Source: GCA-001735895 sp964651385
GTDB lineage: Bacteria; Pseudomonadota; Gammaproteobacteria; GCA-001735895
Length of the DNA stretch: 64,000 nucleotides
Assembly (NCBI GenBank): GCA_964651385.1
Contig: CAZYYM010000005.1
Location: 1-64,000 of the forward strand
Direction: 5' to 3'
Shown: positions 26,901-34,994 of the stretch, one piece after another
Layout: each line of letters opens with the position of its first letter
Numbering within the stretch: the first letter of the stretch is position 1
Notes under the pieces: generated by a model
The model's database searches: none
Told to the model about the DNA's origin: nothing
Seen by the model: the letters and a program-made list of their open reading frames with translations, nothing else
Position numbers and translations under genes: made by a program

Positions 26901-27703
26901 ATCAACGATTTGATTCCACCAAGTATTTCCGCGTCCGACTTTGAATCGGGGGAAATAATTTCGACCAGATCACGTTCGATAACCTGATCACGCCGCCAAC
27001 CGAAAACAGCTTCTGCGGTATCATTCCAGTCGATTATTTTAAATTCGGGATTGATAGTGACAACCGCATTAGTCGAGGTGTTGATGATGTCGCGAATTTG
27101 TTTTTCTCTGGCCTCGAATTTGATCGAACGCTCGATATTGGAGTTTGTATTTGCCCCCACTTTTAATGCACTGGACACGATAATGAGATAGTAGAGGGCA
27201 ATTACAATGACCAGCGCTGTGGATTCTTCTATATCTGAACGCGCTACCGTGAATATTAGCGGCCATAAAGTTAGTGTAATAAATATCGTACTCAATCGCG
27301 CCAGGCCATTCATCGAAGTAAGCGCGCCGACGGTTACACCCGCGAGAACCAGAACCGAAATAGACATTAAAAAAGGTTTGCCCGGATCGATGAATAAAAC
27401 AGAGACAGCCCCCCAGCCAAACCCCGACAGAATGATATTGGCAGTAAGGTATTTTAAATACTGTTGCTCAGAGAGCATTTCCTTACGCTGATAAAGATAG
27501 CCGACGAGCCCACGGCTGAGAAACAGCACGATAATAAATCCGGTCCATCCTAAAACCAGCGGGTTTGGAAATTTGCCCAGATAAATGTAACACAGGAAAG
27601 AAGATGCAACGATGCCACCAAATACCGAATTCGGTAAATTGAGATTGAACTGAAGGAGTATGCGCCTTAAAAATGCCGTCTTTTCGAAAGTTGATCCAGA
27701 CAC
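23981..27703 (-). CDS. Hybrid sensor histidine kinase with PAS, two receiver and Hpt domains
   Basis: A 1240-residue phosphorelay kinase. In order: a hydrophobic N-terminus with about six transmembrane helices (residues 20-190), three PAS-like domains (about 205-325, 330-455, 460-580), HisKA with MSHEIRTPMNG (His599), a HATPase with NALKF, DTGIGI and YGGTGLGLSI, a first receiver (Asp887), a second receiver (Asp1036) and an Hpt domain with HAHSLKSS (His1184). All four phosphorylation residues are intact. It starts with GTG four bases after the adjacent phosphatase-type regulator, so the pair is coupled. BarA-like in layout, but the multi-helix sensor and PAS domains differ; the signal is unknown. 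Confidence 0.9.
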   Translation of the reverse strand: MSGSTFEKTAFLRRILLQFNLNLPNSVFGGIVASSFLCYIYLGKFPNPLVLGWTGFIIVLFLSRGLVGYLYQRKEMLSEQQYLKYLTANIILSGFGWGAVSVLFIDPGKPFLMSISVLVLAGVTVGALTSMNGLARLSTIFITLTLWPLIFTVARSDIEESTALVIVIALYYLIIVSSALKVGANTNSNIERSIKFEAREKQIRDIINTSTNAVVTINPEFKIIDWNDTAEAVFGWRRDQVIERDLVEIISPDSKSDAEILGGIKSLITDSNFKPRDYITDITTRNGELITARLTVSAIASHDGNIFTIHINDMTEQLRQEEALTQTYKKSKDLLNSIHAGIVELNQSGKISFMNRSALEILEYDDSIFGESFHDWIQPKKPLDGKYDAKDSPIISCLEKGDVREIDLDTFIRSDGVFIYVQYTCSPRYIENEISGLVISFNDISEQYRVRQEQSRLLQITESSPELIATFTFDGSILSLNQAMRNLLGIQGEIDGSLNLRSIIPEEEYELLLNTAIPTAFMSNAWQGESKLKINHGKTIMVSQIIMRHQASFDGTQYFSTILSDITESKKAEALLLAAKEGAEAAVQAKSQFLATMSHEIRTPMNGVLGMAQLLLDTKLDSEQKKFVNTIELSGNALLTIINDILDFSKIEAKQMTLEPVEFNFERSAYEVCSLLRPKFAEKGLELILDYDTNCPRQVFGDAGRIRQIFMNLVGNALKFTEKGYVILKIQCNQATPQNANITISVTDTGIGIAADKHAMLFDSFSQADASTTRKYGGTGLGLSICNQLITLMGGQIQVESQIDEGALFFFSLDMPIPAQQPALNHASLQNRRILLVDDHAVNLQVLSRQLEHVGMVVAMANDHREAIQLMQEAAVRGEPFEIAVLDYLMPELDGKQLGLKILQDESIPDCPLVLYSSAAGKGEAKSVEEIGFRGYLEKPTYSEILRETLEYVLGAFESESNTSGLITRHVVEEEHFRDQYDFHGYKLLLAEDNPINQKVAVSLLEKQGFEVTVTGNGQEAVEAVKQGTYNAILMDCQMPVKDGFEATAEIIEFESQLNKKTPIIALTANAMKSDREQCLASGMVDFVPKPFSRKILLEVLNRWVSGDSSMNTETVNLENSDKEQQVQATGAIDQPTLNQLKEDMGEDFDELIPVFIESSREIIDSLEMSFIESDTEVFMRHAHSLKSSSANLGGLNLSSLASALEHQAKSGVLPDSTEFMKELRSEFSRIENELAEVAA

Positions 27704-27707
27704 TGGG

Positions 27708-29402
27708 TTAACTGGTTATCCACTGAAAACTGGCTTTGGCAATATTTCCCTGGCCTTCATAGTCGAGTGATTCGCAAAGGTCGTTGATTAATAAAATTCC
27801 GCGGCCACATAATATCGTATTGTCATCCCTGGCACGTTGATGGTTTTTATAATCGAAGCCCTTACCGCTATCTTCGACACGCAGTAAAATACGCCTCATG
27901 TCGGCAGATTGTTCGACTGCCAATTCAAAAACCACATAGCCCGAGTCGAGTACTGCCAGACGCGATTCTCGTTCCTCGAAATAGCGTGCAAAACCAACCG
28001 GATCCGATTTCAGCCTGGAATCGAGCCCCAGCACGCCATGATCGAGCGCATTGACGTATAATTCAGTAATGGCGGTAAATAATGATTGTCGTTCACTTTC
28101 GAGATCTTCCATTTCGAGAATCTGATTAACCAGTATCGGTACCGGGTTTGTTTCTCGTAAGCGAGCGCCGCTAAAATTTAAAGTCATGCGCCATTCGCCC
28201 TGTTTTGCCCTGGATTTTTTGATCACGCCATGCATTTCGCTGGCATTGACCTTTGGCAATAGAGAACTAACGCAAGTAAGTTCGACCAGAGTCACGTCAT
28301 CAACCTGAGTCATGCCTCCACAGAAATCATCGAGCGCGGTAAATATTTGTTTATAAACTCCACCGATTGGCGCTCCGGTAATGGCCTTTTCAAGGCGCTC
28401 GTCACCGAATTCCTCATCGTCGGCATTTCGCGCTTCAGTGAGCCCATCGCTAAACATCAGAATTTTATCATCAGGTTTGATCGGGACGTATGCTACGACT
28501 TCCTTAGGATCGATTTCGGCAATAACGCCGAGGGGTAATCCTTTCGATTTGAGCCGCTTTTTAATTTTGTTGGTAGTACCTTCGACGACAAGCAAATCAG
28601 GCATTCCCGCATTAAAAATTAACGCGTGCTCAAGGTCGTGGCTGACCACCACAAGCTGTACACCAAAAAACATACCCACCGGTAATAGGGATTTGAGTTT
28701 TTTATTGATGCCAGAAAGGATATTTTCCGGGCTGAAGCCTTTCGATGTCATGGCATGAAATACTTCAGATACCGGCATGGCGCCTAGCGCTGCAGACAGG
28801 CCATGCCCGGTGAAGTCTCCGATCAAAAAAAACAAATCGCGCGATGGAGAATAAGCCGATAATACCATGTCGCCGCTGAATGTACCTGCAGGGCGAATTT
28901 TGCTGTTGATATTCGGGTTATTAATATTGGTACCCTGAATCGCGTTAATGAAGACCGACTCGGCTATTTCCTGTTCGCGATGGATCATGCTGTACATACC
29001 TTGAATTTCCTGGTTCAGGGCGGAAATTCGTTGCATGGCGCGGATTTTGCTTTGTAGAATAAACTTGTCGTATGGCTTGACCATGAAGTCGTCGCCACCG
29101 GCCTCAATACAGCGACCGAGCGATTCCTCGTCGGTCATCGCCGTCAGAAAAATAATCGGAATAAAGCGATTACCGGCGCTGGCCTTGATATTTACGGTTG
29201 CCTCGTAGCCGTCGACCTCGGGCATCATTACATCCATAAAAATAATGCTGGGTCGCTCACTTTTATACAGGTCGATGGCTTCCTGACCATTGACTGCTTC
29301 GATGGTTTGGTAGCCTTGTTTTTTTAATAACGACCTTAAAATGAGCCGATTGGTCATTTCGTCATCTACGATTAATGCTTTGCCGAGGTCTTGAGTAGTC
29401 AT
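27708..29402 (-). CDS. Response regulator with PP2C (SpoIIE) phosphatase and RsbW-like kinase domains
   Basis: A 564-residue three-domain regulator: receiver (ALIVDDE, phospho-Asp57 in FMDVMMP, Lys in MVKPYD), PP2C/SpoIIE phosphatase (GDFTGHGLSAALGAMPVSE, FSDGLTEARN, DDVTLVEL) and a C-terminal GHKL anti-sigma-type kinase (TELYVNALDHGVLG, VEDSGKGFD, GRGILLI). This layout is that of partner-switch regulators such as Pseudomonas HsbR, which control a STAS anti-antagonist; no STAS gene is in the window. I start at the ATG at 29402 (MTTQDLGKALIVDDE); the frame extends to a TTG at 29546 overlapping the recD stop. The hybrid kinase gene follows by four bases. Confidence 0.88.
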   Translation of the reverse strand: MTTQDLGKALIVDDEMTNRLILRSLLKKQGYQTIEAVNGQEAIDLYKSERPSIIFMDVMMPEVDGYEATVNIKASAGNRFIPIIFLTAMTDEESLGRCIEAGGDDFMVKPYDKFILQSKIRAMQRISALNQEIQGMYSMIHREQEIAESVFINAIQGTNINNPNINSKIRPAGTFSGDMVLSAYSPSRDLFFLIGDFTGHGLSAALGAMPVSEVFHAMTSKGFSPENILSGINKKLKSLLPVGMFFGVQLVVVSHDLEHALIFNAGMPDLLVVEGTTNKIKKRLKSKGLPLGVIAEIDPKEVVAYVPIKPDDKILMFSDGLTEARNADDEEFGDERLEKAITGAPIGGVYKQIFTALDDFCGGMTQVDDVTLVELTCVSSLLPKVNASEMHGVIKKSRAKQGEWRMTLNFSGARLRETNPVPILVNQILEMEDLESERQSLFTAITELYVNALDHGVLGLDSRLKSDPVGFARYFEERESRLAVLDSGYVVFELAVEQSADMRRILLRVEDSGKGFDYKNHQRARDDNTILCGRGILLINDLCESLDYEGQGNIAKASFQWITS

Positions 29403-29542
29403 AATAGTAAAAATCAGACCACACACAAAAAGCTGCGACCGGTGATTTTTAGAGTAATCCTTATTACGAAAGAATACTGTCTTTTTAGTACATATGGCCG
29501 GTAAATCAAGCCTTAAGCGCTTTACTGATAGTTGTATGCCTT

Positions 29543-31387
29543 TCAAATAGCGCTGTCGGGCCAGCCCAGTTTTGCTGCCAATCCGGAATGTCGTCGGCTC
29601 GGCTTTCGACAGGCGGTTTCGATGGACTGCTGCGATGCGTGTATGGATAAGTAACGTCGTGCCCGGGTAATACCCGTATACAACAGTTCACGCGTCAAAC
29701 TATGAGGCTGATCGGGGGGTAAAATCAAGGTGACGTGATCAAATTCAGAGCCTTGCGATTTATGTACGGTCATCGACCAGGCCGGCAGGTTTTCCGGCAG
29801 ATTGGTGATGGTAATGGCGCGTAGCTGGCCGGCCTGGTTATCTTTGAAATAGGCTTTGAGCTGGCCGTTTTCGTCGTTCCATAGCAAGCCTGTATCACCG
29901 TTAAACAATTCGAGCTCGTAGTCGTTGGCGGTAATCAAAATGGCTTGACCCCGGAAGTTCGGTTCCTGGCTAATCCATTGCCTGGTACGCATTAAATCTT
30001 CGATGGCACGATTCATCTGTTTAACGCCAAAGGCACCGGATTGTACGGCACAAAGCACGCGAAATTGTTCAAATGCCAATAATGCCTGCTCGACAGTTGC
30101 GCTGCTTATCACCGCATAATATCGATCAACAATTGCGCGCAGCGTCGAATCAGGCAGACCGTCAGCCCGGATTGGCAGCCATTCAAGCTGTTCTCCAGAG
30201 CGCTTTAAAAGCTCGATGGATTCTTCAGATTGTCCGCGGTTGATCCGTTGCGCGAGCTGCCCGATACCTTGCTGCGACGCAAAACGATAGCTGTGGGTTA
30301 ATAGTGCGATCGAGTTGGCAATTTTCGGGGACTGTGGAGTATAGCCAACAGTAGTGTTCTTGTTAGTGCTGGACTGGTGCGTTATCGGCTCAAGATAATC
30401 GGGTAATTTATCTGAATACGGTATGGTCTGGCCCTGGCCGGTAATATCTCCGAAGACGTTACCGGCGGCGACAGAAGCCAGTTGGTTGCGGTCGCCGAGC
30501 AGAATAATACGGGTATGTCCCGGCAACGCATCGAGCAATCGATACATTAACGGCAAATCGACCATCGAAGCCTCGTCCACCACCAGGCAATCAAGCGGAA
30601 GCAGGTATTGCCGGGAATAACGAAACCCGTTTTTCCGGTAACCCAGTAATCGATGAATGGTCGATGCCTGGTTCGGGAACAAAGCGGCAACCGTGTTATT
30701 GGTCTGGTTACGTTCTAGACCGAGCCTAATTGACTCCATTAATCTGGCTGCAGCTTTGCCGGTAGGTGCCGTGAGTTGAATGCGCAGGTCAGGTTTCTGC
30801 GATAATAGTACCGATAAAATATTAACCACAATAGTGGTTTTTCCGGTACCGGGACCACCGCATATGACGGTGAAACGGCGTTTTACCGAGAGCGCCACGG
30901 CGCGTTTCTGATCTTCGAAGAAACCGTCGATTTTGTCGGGATACAGAACATCGAGCTCGGCATTGAGTTTAGTCTCATTGATGACATCCTTGTCACCCAG
31001 ACGAGACAAGATAGTATCCGATACAGCGGTTTCGTAGCGCCAGAAACGGTGTAAATAGAGTCGTCCGTGTTCGAGTATCAGTGGTGAAATATCTCCGGGA
31101 AAACCCACCGGACGGGATGCTCGTAAAGTTTCGCACCAGTCATTCAGCCCGGGGCCGACAGGCAGGTCAGTTGAGCCCATTCGATCCGATTCAAACAGCA
31201 CTACGTCGTGATACTGTTCGAGCATAAGGCAAACGTCACCTTGTTGGCAGACTTCGCTGAGCAGCGCAGCGCTATAGGCTAATAGCGAGTCGATATTCTG
31301 ATCTGCTGTGTCCGCGATAAAGACAGCAAAGTGATAACTTAATGGACTAATTTCCCGACTATCAAGTAATTTTGCGAGCAGATTCAC
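29543..31387 (-). CDS. recD: Exodeoxyribonuclease V alpha subunit (RecD)
   Basis: 5'-3' helicase subunit of RecBCD, which processes double-strand breaks. Walker A CGGPGTGKTT is near residue 175, Walker B appears as LVVDEASMVD, and the late helicase motifs MTVHKSQGSEFDHV and LLYTGITRARRYLSI are present. The frame is open to 31588, but that overlaps recB by nearly 190 bases; I choose the GTG at 31387 (VNLLAKLL), 14 bases after the recB stop with GAGG upstream, giving 614 residues against 608 in E. coli. Confidence 0.92.
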   Translation of the reverse strand: MNLLAKLLDSREISPLSYHFAVFIADTADQNIDSLLAYSAALLSEVCQQGDVCLMLEQYHDVVLFESDRMGSTDLPVGPGLNDWCETLRASRPVGFPGDISPLILEHGRLYLHRFWRYETAVSDTILSRLGDKDVINETKLNAELDVLYPDKIDGFFEDQKRAVALSVKRRFTVICGGPGTGKTTIVVNILSVLLSQKPDLRIQLTAPTGKAAARLMESIRLGLERNQTNNTVAALFPNQASTIHRLLGYRKNGFRYSRQYLLPLDCLVVDEASMVDLPLMYRLLDALPGHTRIILLGDRNQLASVAAGNVFGDITGQGQTIPYSDKLPDYLEPITHQSSTNKNTTVGYTPQSPKIANSIALLTHSYRFASQQGIGQLAQRINRGQSEESIELLKRSGEQLEWLPIRADGLPDSTLRAIVDRYYAVISSATVEQALLAFEQFRVLCAVQSGAFGVKQMNRAIEDLMRTRQWISQEPNFRGQAILITANDYELELFNGDTGLLWNDENGQLKAYFKDNQAGQLRAITITNLPENLPAWSMTVHKSQGSEFDHVTLILPPDQPHSLTRELLYTGITRARRYLSIHASQQSIETACRKPSRRHSGLAAKLGWPDSAI

Positions 31388-31400
31388 GCGCCAGTCAACC

Positions 31401-34400
31401 TCAGCGCCGGGCCAGCAAAAATTGATCCAGCAATTCAATCTGCGCCAACCCCGGGCGATTGAAGTAAACGCCGAAATCTGTGCCGTGTTGTTCGCGCATG
31501 CCCCGTAAAAATAGATAATAACTGCCGCCGAAATGCTGCTCGAAATTATACTCTTTAAGGCGCTTATGCAGATAACGATGCAGCGCAATCGAATAGATCA
31601 GAGACTGCAAATCGTATCTTCGATCTAGCATGGCGCGTTCTAGTTTAGCCGGCGAATAATCCAGTAATGTGGGTCCGAGATAGTTACTTTTGTAATCGAC
31701 GATGTAATACTTCCCCTGAAATTCAAACACCAGATCGATTACCCCAGTGATTAAACCGCGAAAACTTTGAGCAGTTAAACTTTCTATTGGTTTCCGGGTA
31801 AAGCTTGATAAGCATTGGTTCAATGCATCGATATCGAGTTGCCCGACCGCGAAATCGAATACCAGTTCGTTCAGGCGTTGCTGACTGGAAATGACTGACA
31901 GACTGAGGCCCGGCTGCAAGAGTGGTGTCCGTATGATTTCCCGGAACCATTCAAGCAGAATAGCTATCTGCGGATCAGTCAGTTCGACACCAAAACGTGG
32001 TGCGAACTGCTTCAGTAAGGTTAGACTTTGCTTATGGATTTGGCCGGCAAAATCAAGGTGCTCAAAAACCTGGTGTAATAGGAGCCCGACGTGGCTGCCG
32101 GCTGGAAAATTAATGATCGGATCACGGCCGATATCGCGCGACCCCTGATGACTAACCTGGTGGATATCTCGTGTTAATGCGGTGAAACTGGCGATTTTCC
32201 ACGGGTTCGATTTTCCACCTTGAAAAGTAGCCGGTTTTAAATGGCACGGCTGTAGCGGGGCGGCCTCGGCGATTGCTATCGGTGAGCCCTCTGGTAAATC
32301 CCGGTATTCAATTCCACCCAGAGAGGAATGGCACAACGCGTCAATATCGCCGTCGATATCGTGATCGAGATCATAGGCTCGCGGTAAATGCTGATCCAGG
32401 TCACTGGCAGATTGTTTCGGGTGCAATAAAAAGCCCAGAGCGGTTTTTGCCGGCGACGAATTTTTTGAACGCTCGCTAATTTTGCCCCAGACCAGGTAAA
32501 CCTTAGCACGGGCCCGGGTCAATGCGACATAAACCAGACGCAGGTCCTCGGCCAGGCGTTCTTTTTCTGATATCAAAGCGTGCTGCTCAAAATTATCCGA
32601 GCCGATATCAATGACCGGATTGTTCGCCCGATCATGGAACTCAAGTGGACTGGCACCGCTGAGATCACGCGGTTTAGCGGTCCACAGGTAGGGGATAAAT
32701 ACTACGGGATACTCGAGCCCCTTACTCTTGTGAATGGTAATGATTTTGACGAGATCGCGATCGCTTTCGAGACGCAATTCAGATTCCTCGATGGAAGGGC
32801 CATCAGCCTCCTGCCGAAACCAGTTCAACAGCGCGTCGATCCCGGTCGAACGTTGGCTGCGTTGTTGTAACAATTCTGCCAGATGCAACAGATTGGTCAT
32901 GCGACGTTCCGAAGACGGTTGCGCTGCCAGGATTTCTCCAATTTGTAATTCCTGTAATAAATGCTGGAACATGACGATAAAGCCTTTTTGCAACCACAGA
33001 TGGTTGAGCTGTTGGAAAACATCGAGCCAGTGTTGCCAGGCAGTCTCGTCATTCAATCGAGCCGACATCGCCAGGTAATCCAGATTGAGCAGAGAGCTTG
33101 CTAGTGCTGCGCGCAAGTAGCGGCGCTCGCCGCAATGATTGATTGCCTCGAGCAAGCAGATCAGGCCGGTGGCTTCGTCACTAGCAAATACCTTGTCGCG
33201 GCCGATTGTAATGGCCCTAATCCCATAGTCGGCAAGCACATCGCGTAGTGCATTACCCTCGTAACCGGTGCGTACCAGTACCGCTATATCACCGCTATGC
33301 AAGGGTTTCTGATCGAGCAACGCTCGCCCATTATTACCTGCCGTTATGAGCTTTGAGATTTCACTTGCTGTGGCGCGATGAACTTTGTCGTAACTGTTTG
33401 TTTTACTGTCTAGCTTAGCTTGGCATTGTGCCGGAATTTTCCAGATAGTGATCGGCGTTACCGCAGACTTGTCGAGCAGCAGAGATGCCCGGTTATTTCT
33501 GTCTGTTGCAAATGCCGGCGAGAACGTGATCGCGTCACTGTAGATAAAGGGATCGGATCGGAGTGTAAAAATACGATTAACCGCTTCTACCAGGGCCCTA
33601 TCGGACCGCCAGTTGGTTTGTAATGTATAGATATCGACACGGCTGTGTTGCCGGGCCTGCATATAAGTGAAAATATCTCCGCCGCGAAAACTGTAAATGG
33701 CCTGCTTGGGATCACCGATCATGGTAAAACTAGTGTCTTCGCCCTCGAAGTAAATACGGTAGAAAATATCATATTGAACGGCGTCGGTATCCTGAAATTC
33801 ATCAATCATGGCGACAGCGTACTGTCTGCGGATTGTCTCTGCCAATGCAGTGCCACCGGGCGCATTCAGACCTTCCAACAAACGGTTTAGCAGGTCATCG
33901 TAGGCGATCACATCCGAAGCAAGTTTGCTACGCCGAATATGTTCTCGGGCATAGGCATGGGCCTCAAAATTTGCGCGAGTTTTTAACCGGGTTTCAACCC
34001 GCTTTTTTCGAATTAAAAATTCGTCGGTCGAGGTAAAAAAAGCATGATTTAGATTGTTATCCTCTCCTGCTCTGGACGGTTTAGACTCCTTGTGTAGTTG
34101 AGTGCTAGCAAGAAAATGTAAATTGCCGGGAATATTTAACAGTTCAGGCTGGTCAAAAAATGCATCGCAGGTATCTAAAAATCCAGCGAAATTGTCTTCG
34201 TGATAGGGTAAGGTTTTATTGCGTCTTAAAACTTTTGAATCCTTCAAAATCAATTTGACGGCAGAACGATTTGAACGCCATTGAAAGGCGAGGTCTTTGA
34301 GATTTAGCTGTAGTCCGTGAATATGATCAAACAATGTCGAGAGATCATCCTTTACTTCGGGCATTAATCGATACGGTCGATTGGTATTCAGTACGGCCTG

Positions 34401-34994
34401 GTATTTTTTTATGCCGGAAAAACCACCGACGCTACAATTAAAAATTTGCAGACTGCTTGCATCGAGTCGGTAGCTTTGTCGACGCCACCAGTCTTTCAGC
34501 GCTGAATCCCAGAGCTCATGGTCATCGGTTAGTAGAGAGGTATTAAATGTTTGTCCGCTATAAAGCGCGTTGTCGATCAGGGCGCGCTGGCAAAAACCAT
34601 GAATAGTATAAATGGCAGCTTCATCCATCGAGCGCAAAGCCAGTTGCAGGCGTTTAATTGGCAATTGCAGGTTCGAAGCGTTAATCGATTTTGATTGATC
34701 CAGCAGTAATTGCAGAAAGTCATCATCTATCGGTTCAGCTTGACGAAACAATTTCAACGCATCGAACAATCTTGTCCGGATTCGACTGCGTAGTTCGTCG
34801 GTTGCAGCATTCGTGAAAGTGACCACCAGAATTTCATGCGGCTGGTGCCCTGCCAGAATATGGCGCAAATAAAGATTGGCTATGGTATAGGTCTTGCCTG
34901 TTCCGGCACTGGCTTCGATCAGCTTGATGCCGGTCAGCGGCATTACCAGGCTGGTTCTGGTATCGAGAATTTTTACCGATTGAACTGGTTTCAT
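31401..34994 (-). CDS. recB: Exodeoxyribonuclease V beta subunit (RecB)
   Basis: 3'-5' helicase and the only nuclease of RecBCD. Walker A EASAGTGKTYTIAN is at residues 27-40, followed by DEFQDTDAVQYDIF, NWRSDRALV and TIHKSKGLEYPVVF helicase motifs. The C-terminal nuclease motif IVDYKSNYLG is near residue 1099, so cleavage activity should be intact. Length 1197 versus 1180 in E. coli. The start overlaps the recC stop by four bases. No ptrA separates recC and recB, unlike in E. coli. Confidence 0.97.
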   Translation of the reverse strand: MKPVQSVKILDTRTSLVMPLTGIKLIEASAGTGKTYTIANLYLRHILAGHQPHEILVVTFTNAATDELRSRIRTRLFDALKLFRQAEPIDDDFLQLLLDQSKSINASNLQLPIKRLQLALRSMDEAAIYTIHGFCQRALIDNALYSGQTFNTSLLTDDHELWDSALKDWWRRQSYRLDASSLQIFNCSVGGFSGIKKYQAVLNTNRPYRLMPEVKDDLSTLFDHIHGLQLNLKDLAFQWRSNRSAVKLILKDSKVLRRNKTLPYHEDNFAGFLDTCDAFFDQPELLNIPGNLHFLASTQLHKESKPSRAGEDNNLNHAFFTSTDEFLIRKKRVETRLKTRANFEAHAYAREHIRRSKLASDVIAYDDLLNRLLEGLNAPGGTALAETIRRQYAVAMIDEFQDTDAVQYDIFYRIYFEGEDTSFTMIGDPKQAIYSFRGGDIFTYMQARQHSRVDIYTLQTNWRSDRALVEAVNRIFTLRSDPFIYSDAITFSPAFATDRNNRASLLLDKSAVTPITIWKIPAQCQAKLDSKTNSYDKVHRATASEISKLITAGNNGRALLDQKPLHSGDIAVLVRTGYEGNALRDVLADYGIRAITIGRDKVFASDEATGLICLLEAINHCGERRYLRAALASSLLNLDYLAMSARLNDETAWQHWLDVFQQLNHLWLQKGFIVMFQHLLQELQIGEILAAQPSSERRMTNLLHLAELLQQRSQRSTGIDALLNWFRQEADGPSIEESELRLESDRDLVKIITIHKSKGLEYPVVFIPYLWTAKPRDLSGASPLEFHDRANNPVIDIGSDNFEQHALISEKERLAEDLRLVYVALTRARAKVYLVWGKISERSKNSSPAKTALGFLLHPKQSASDLDQHLPRAYDLDHDIDGDIDALCHSSLGGIEYRDLPEGSPIAIAEAAPLQPCHLKPATFQGGKSNPWKIASFTALTRDIHQVSHQGSRDIGRDPIINFPAGSHVGLLLHQVFEHLDFAGQIHKQSLTLLKQFAPRFGVELTDPQIAILLEWFREIIRTPLLQPGLSLSVISSQQRLNELVFDFAVGQLDIDALNQCLSSFTRKPIESLTAQSFRGLITGVIDLVFEFQGKYYIVDYKSNYLGPTLLDYSPAKLERAMLDRRYDLQSLIYSIALHRYLHKRLKEYNFEQHFGGSYYLFLRGMREQHGTDFGVYFNRPGLAQIELLDQFLLARR

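Noticed and set aside
31388..31588. Upstream extension of recD to 31588
   Set aside because: It overlaps recB coding by almost 190 bases in another frame and yields a non-homologous N-terminus.
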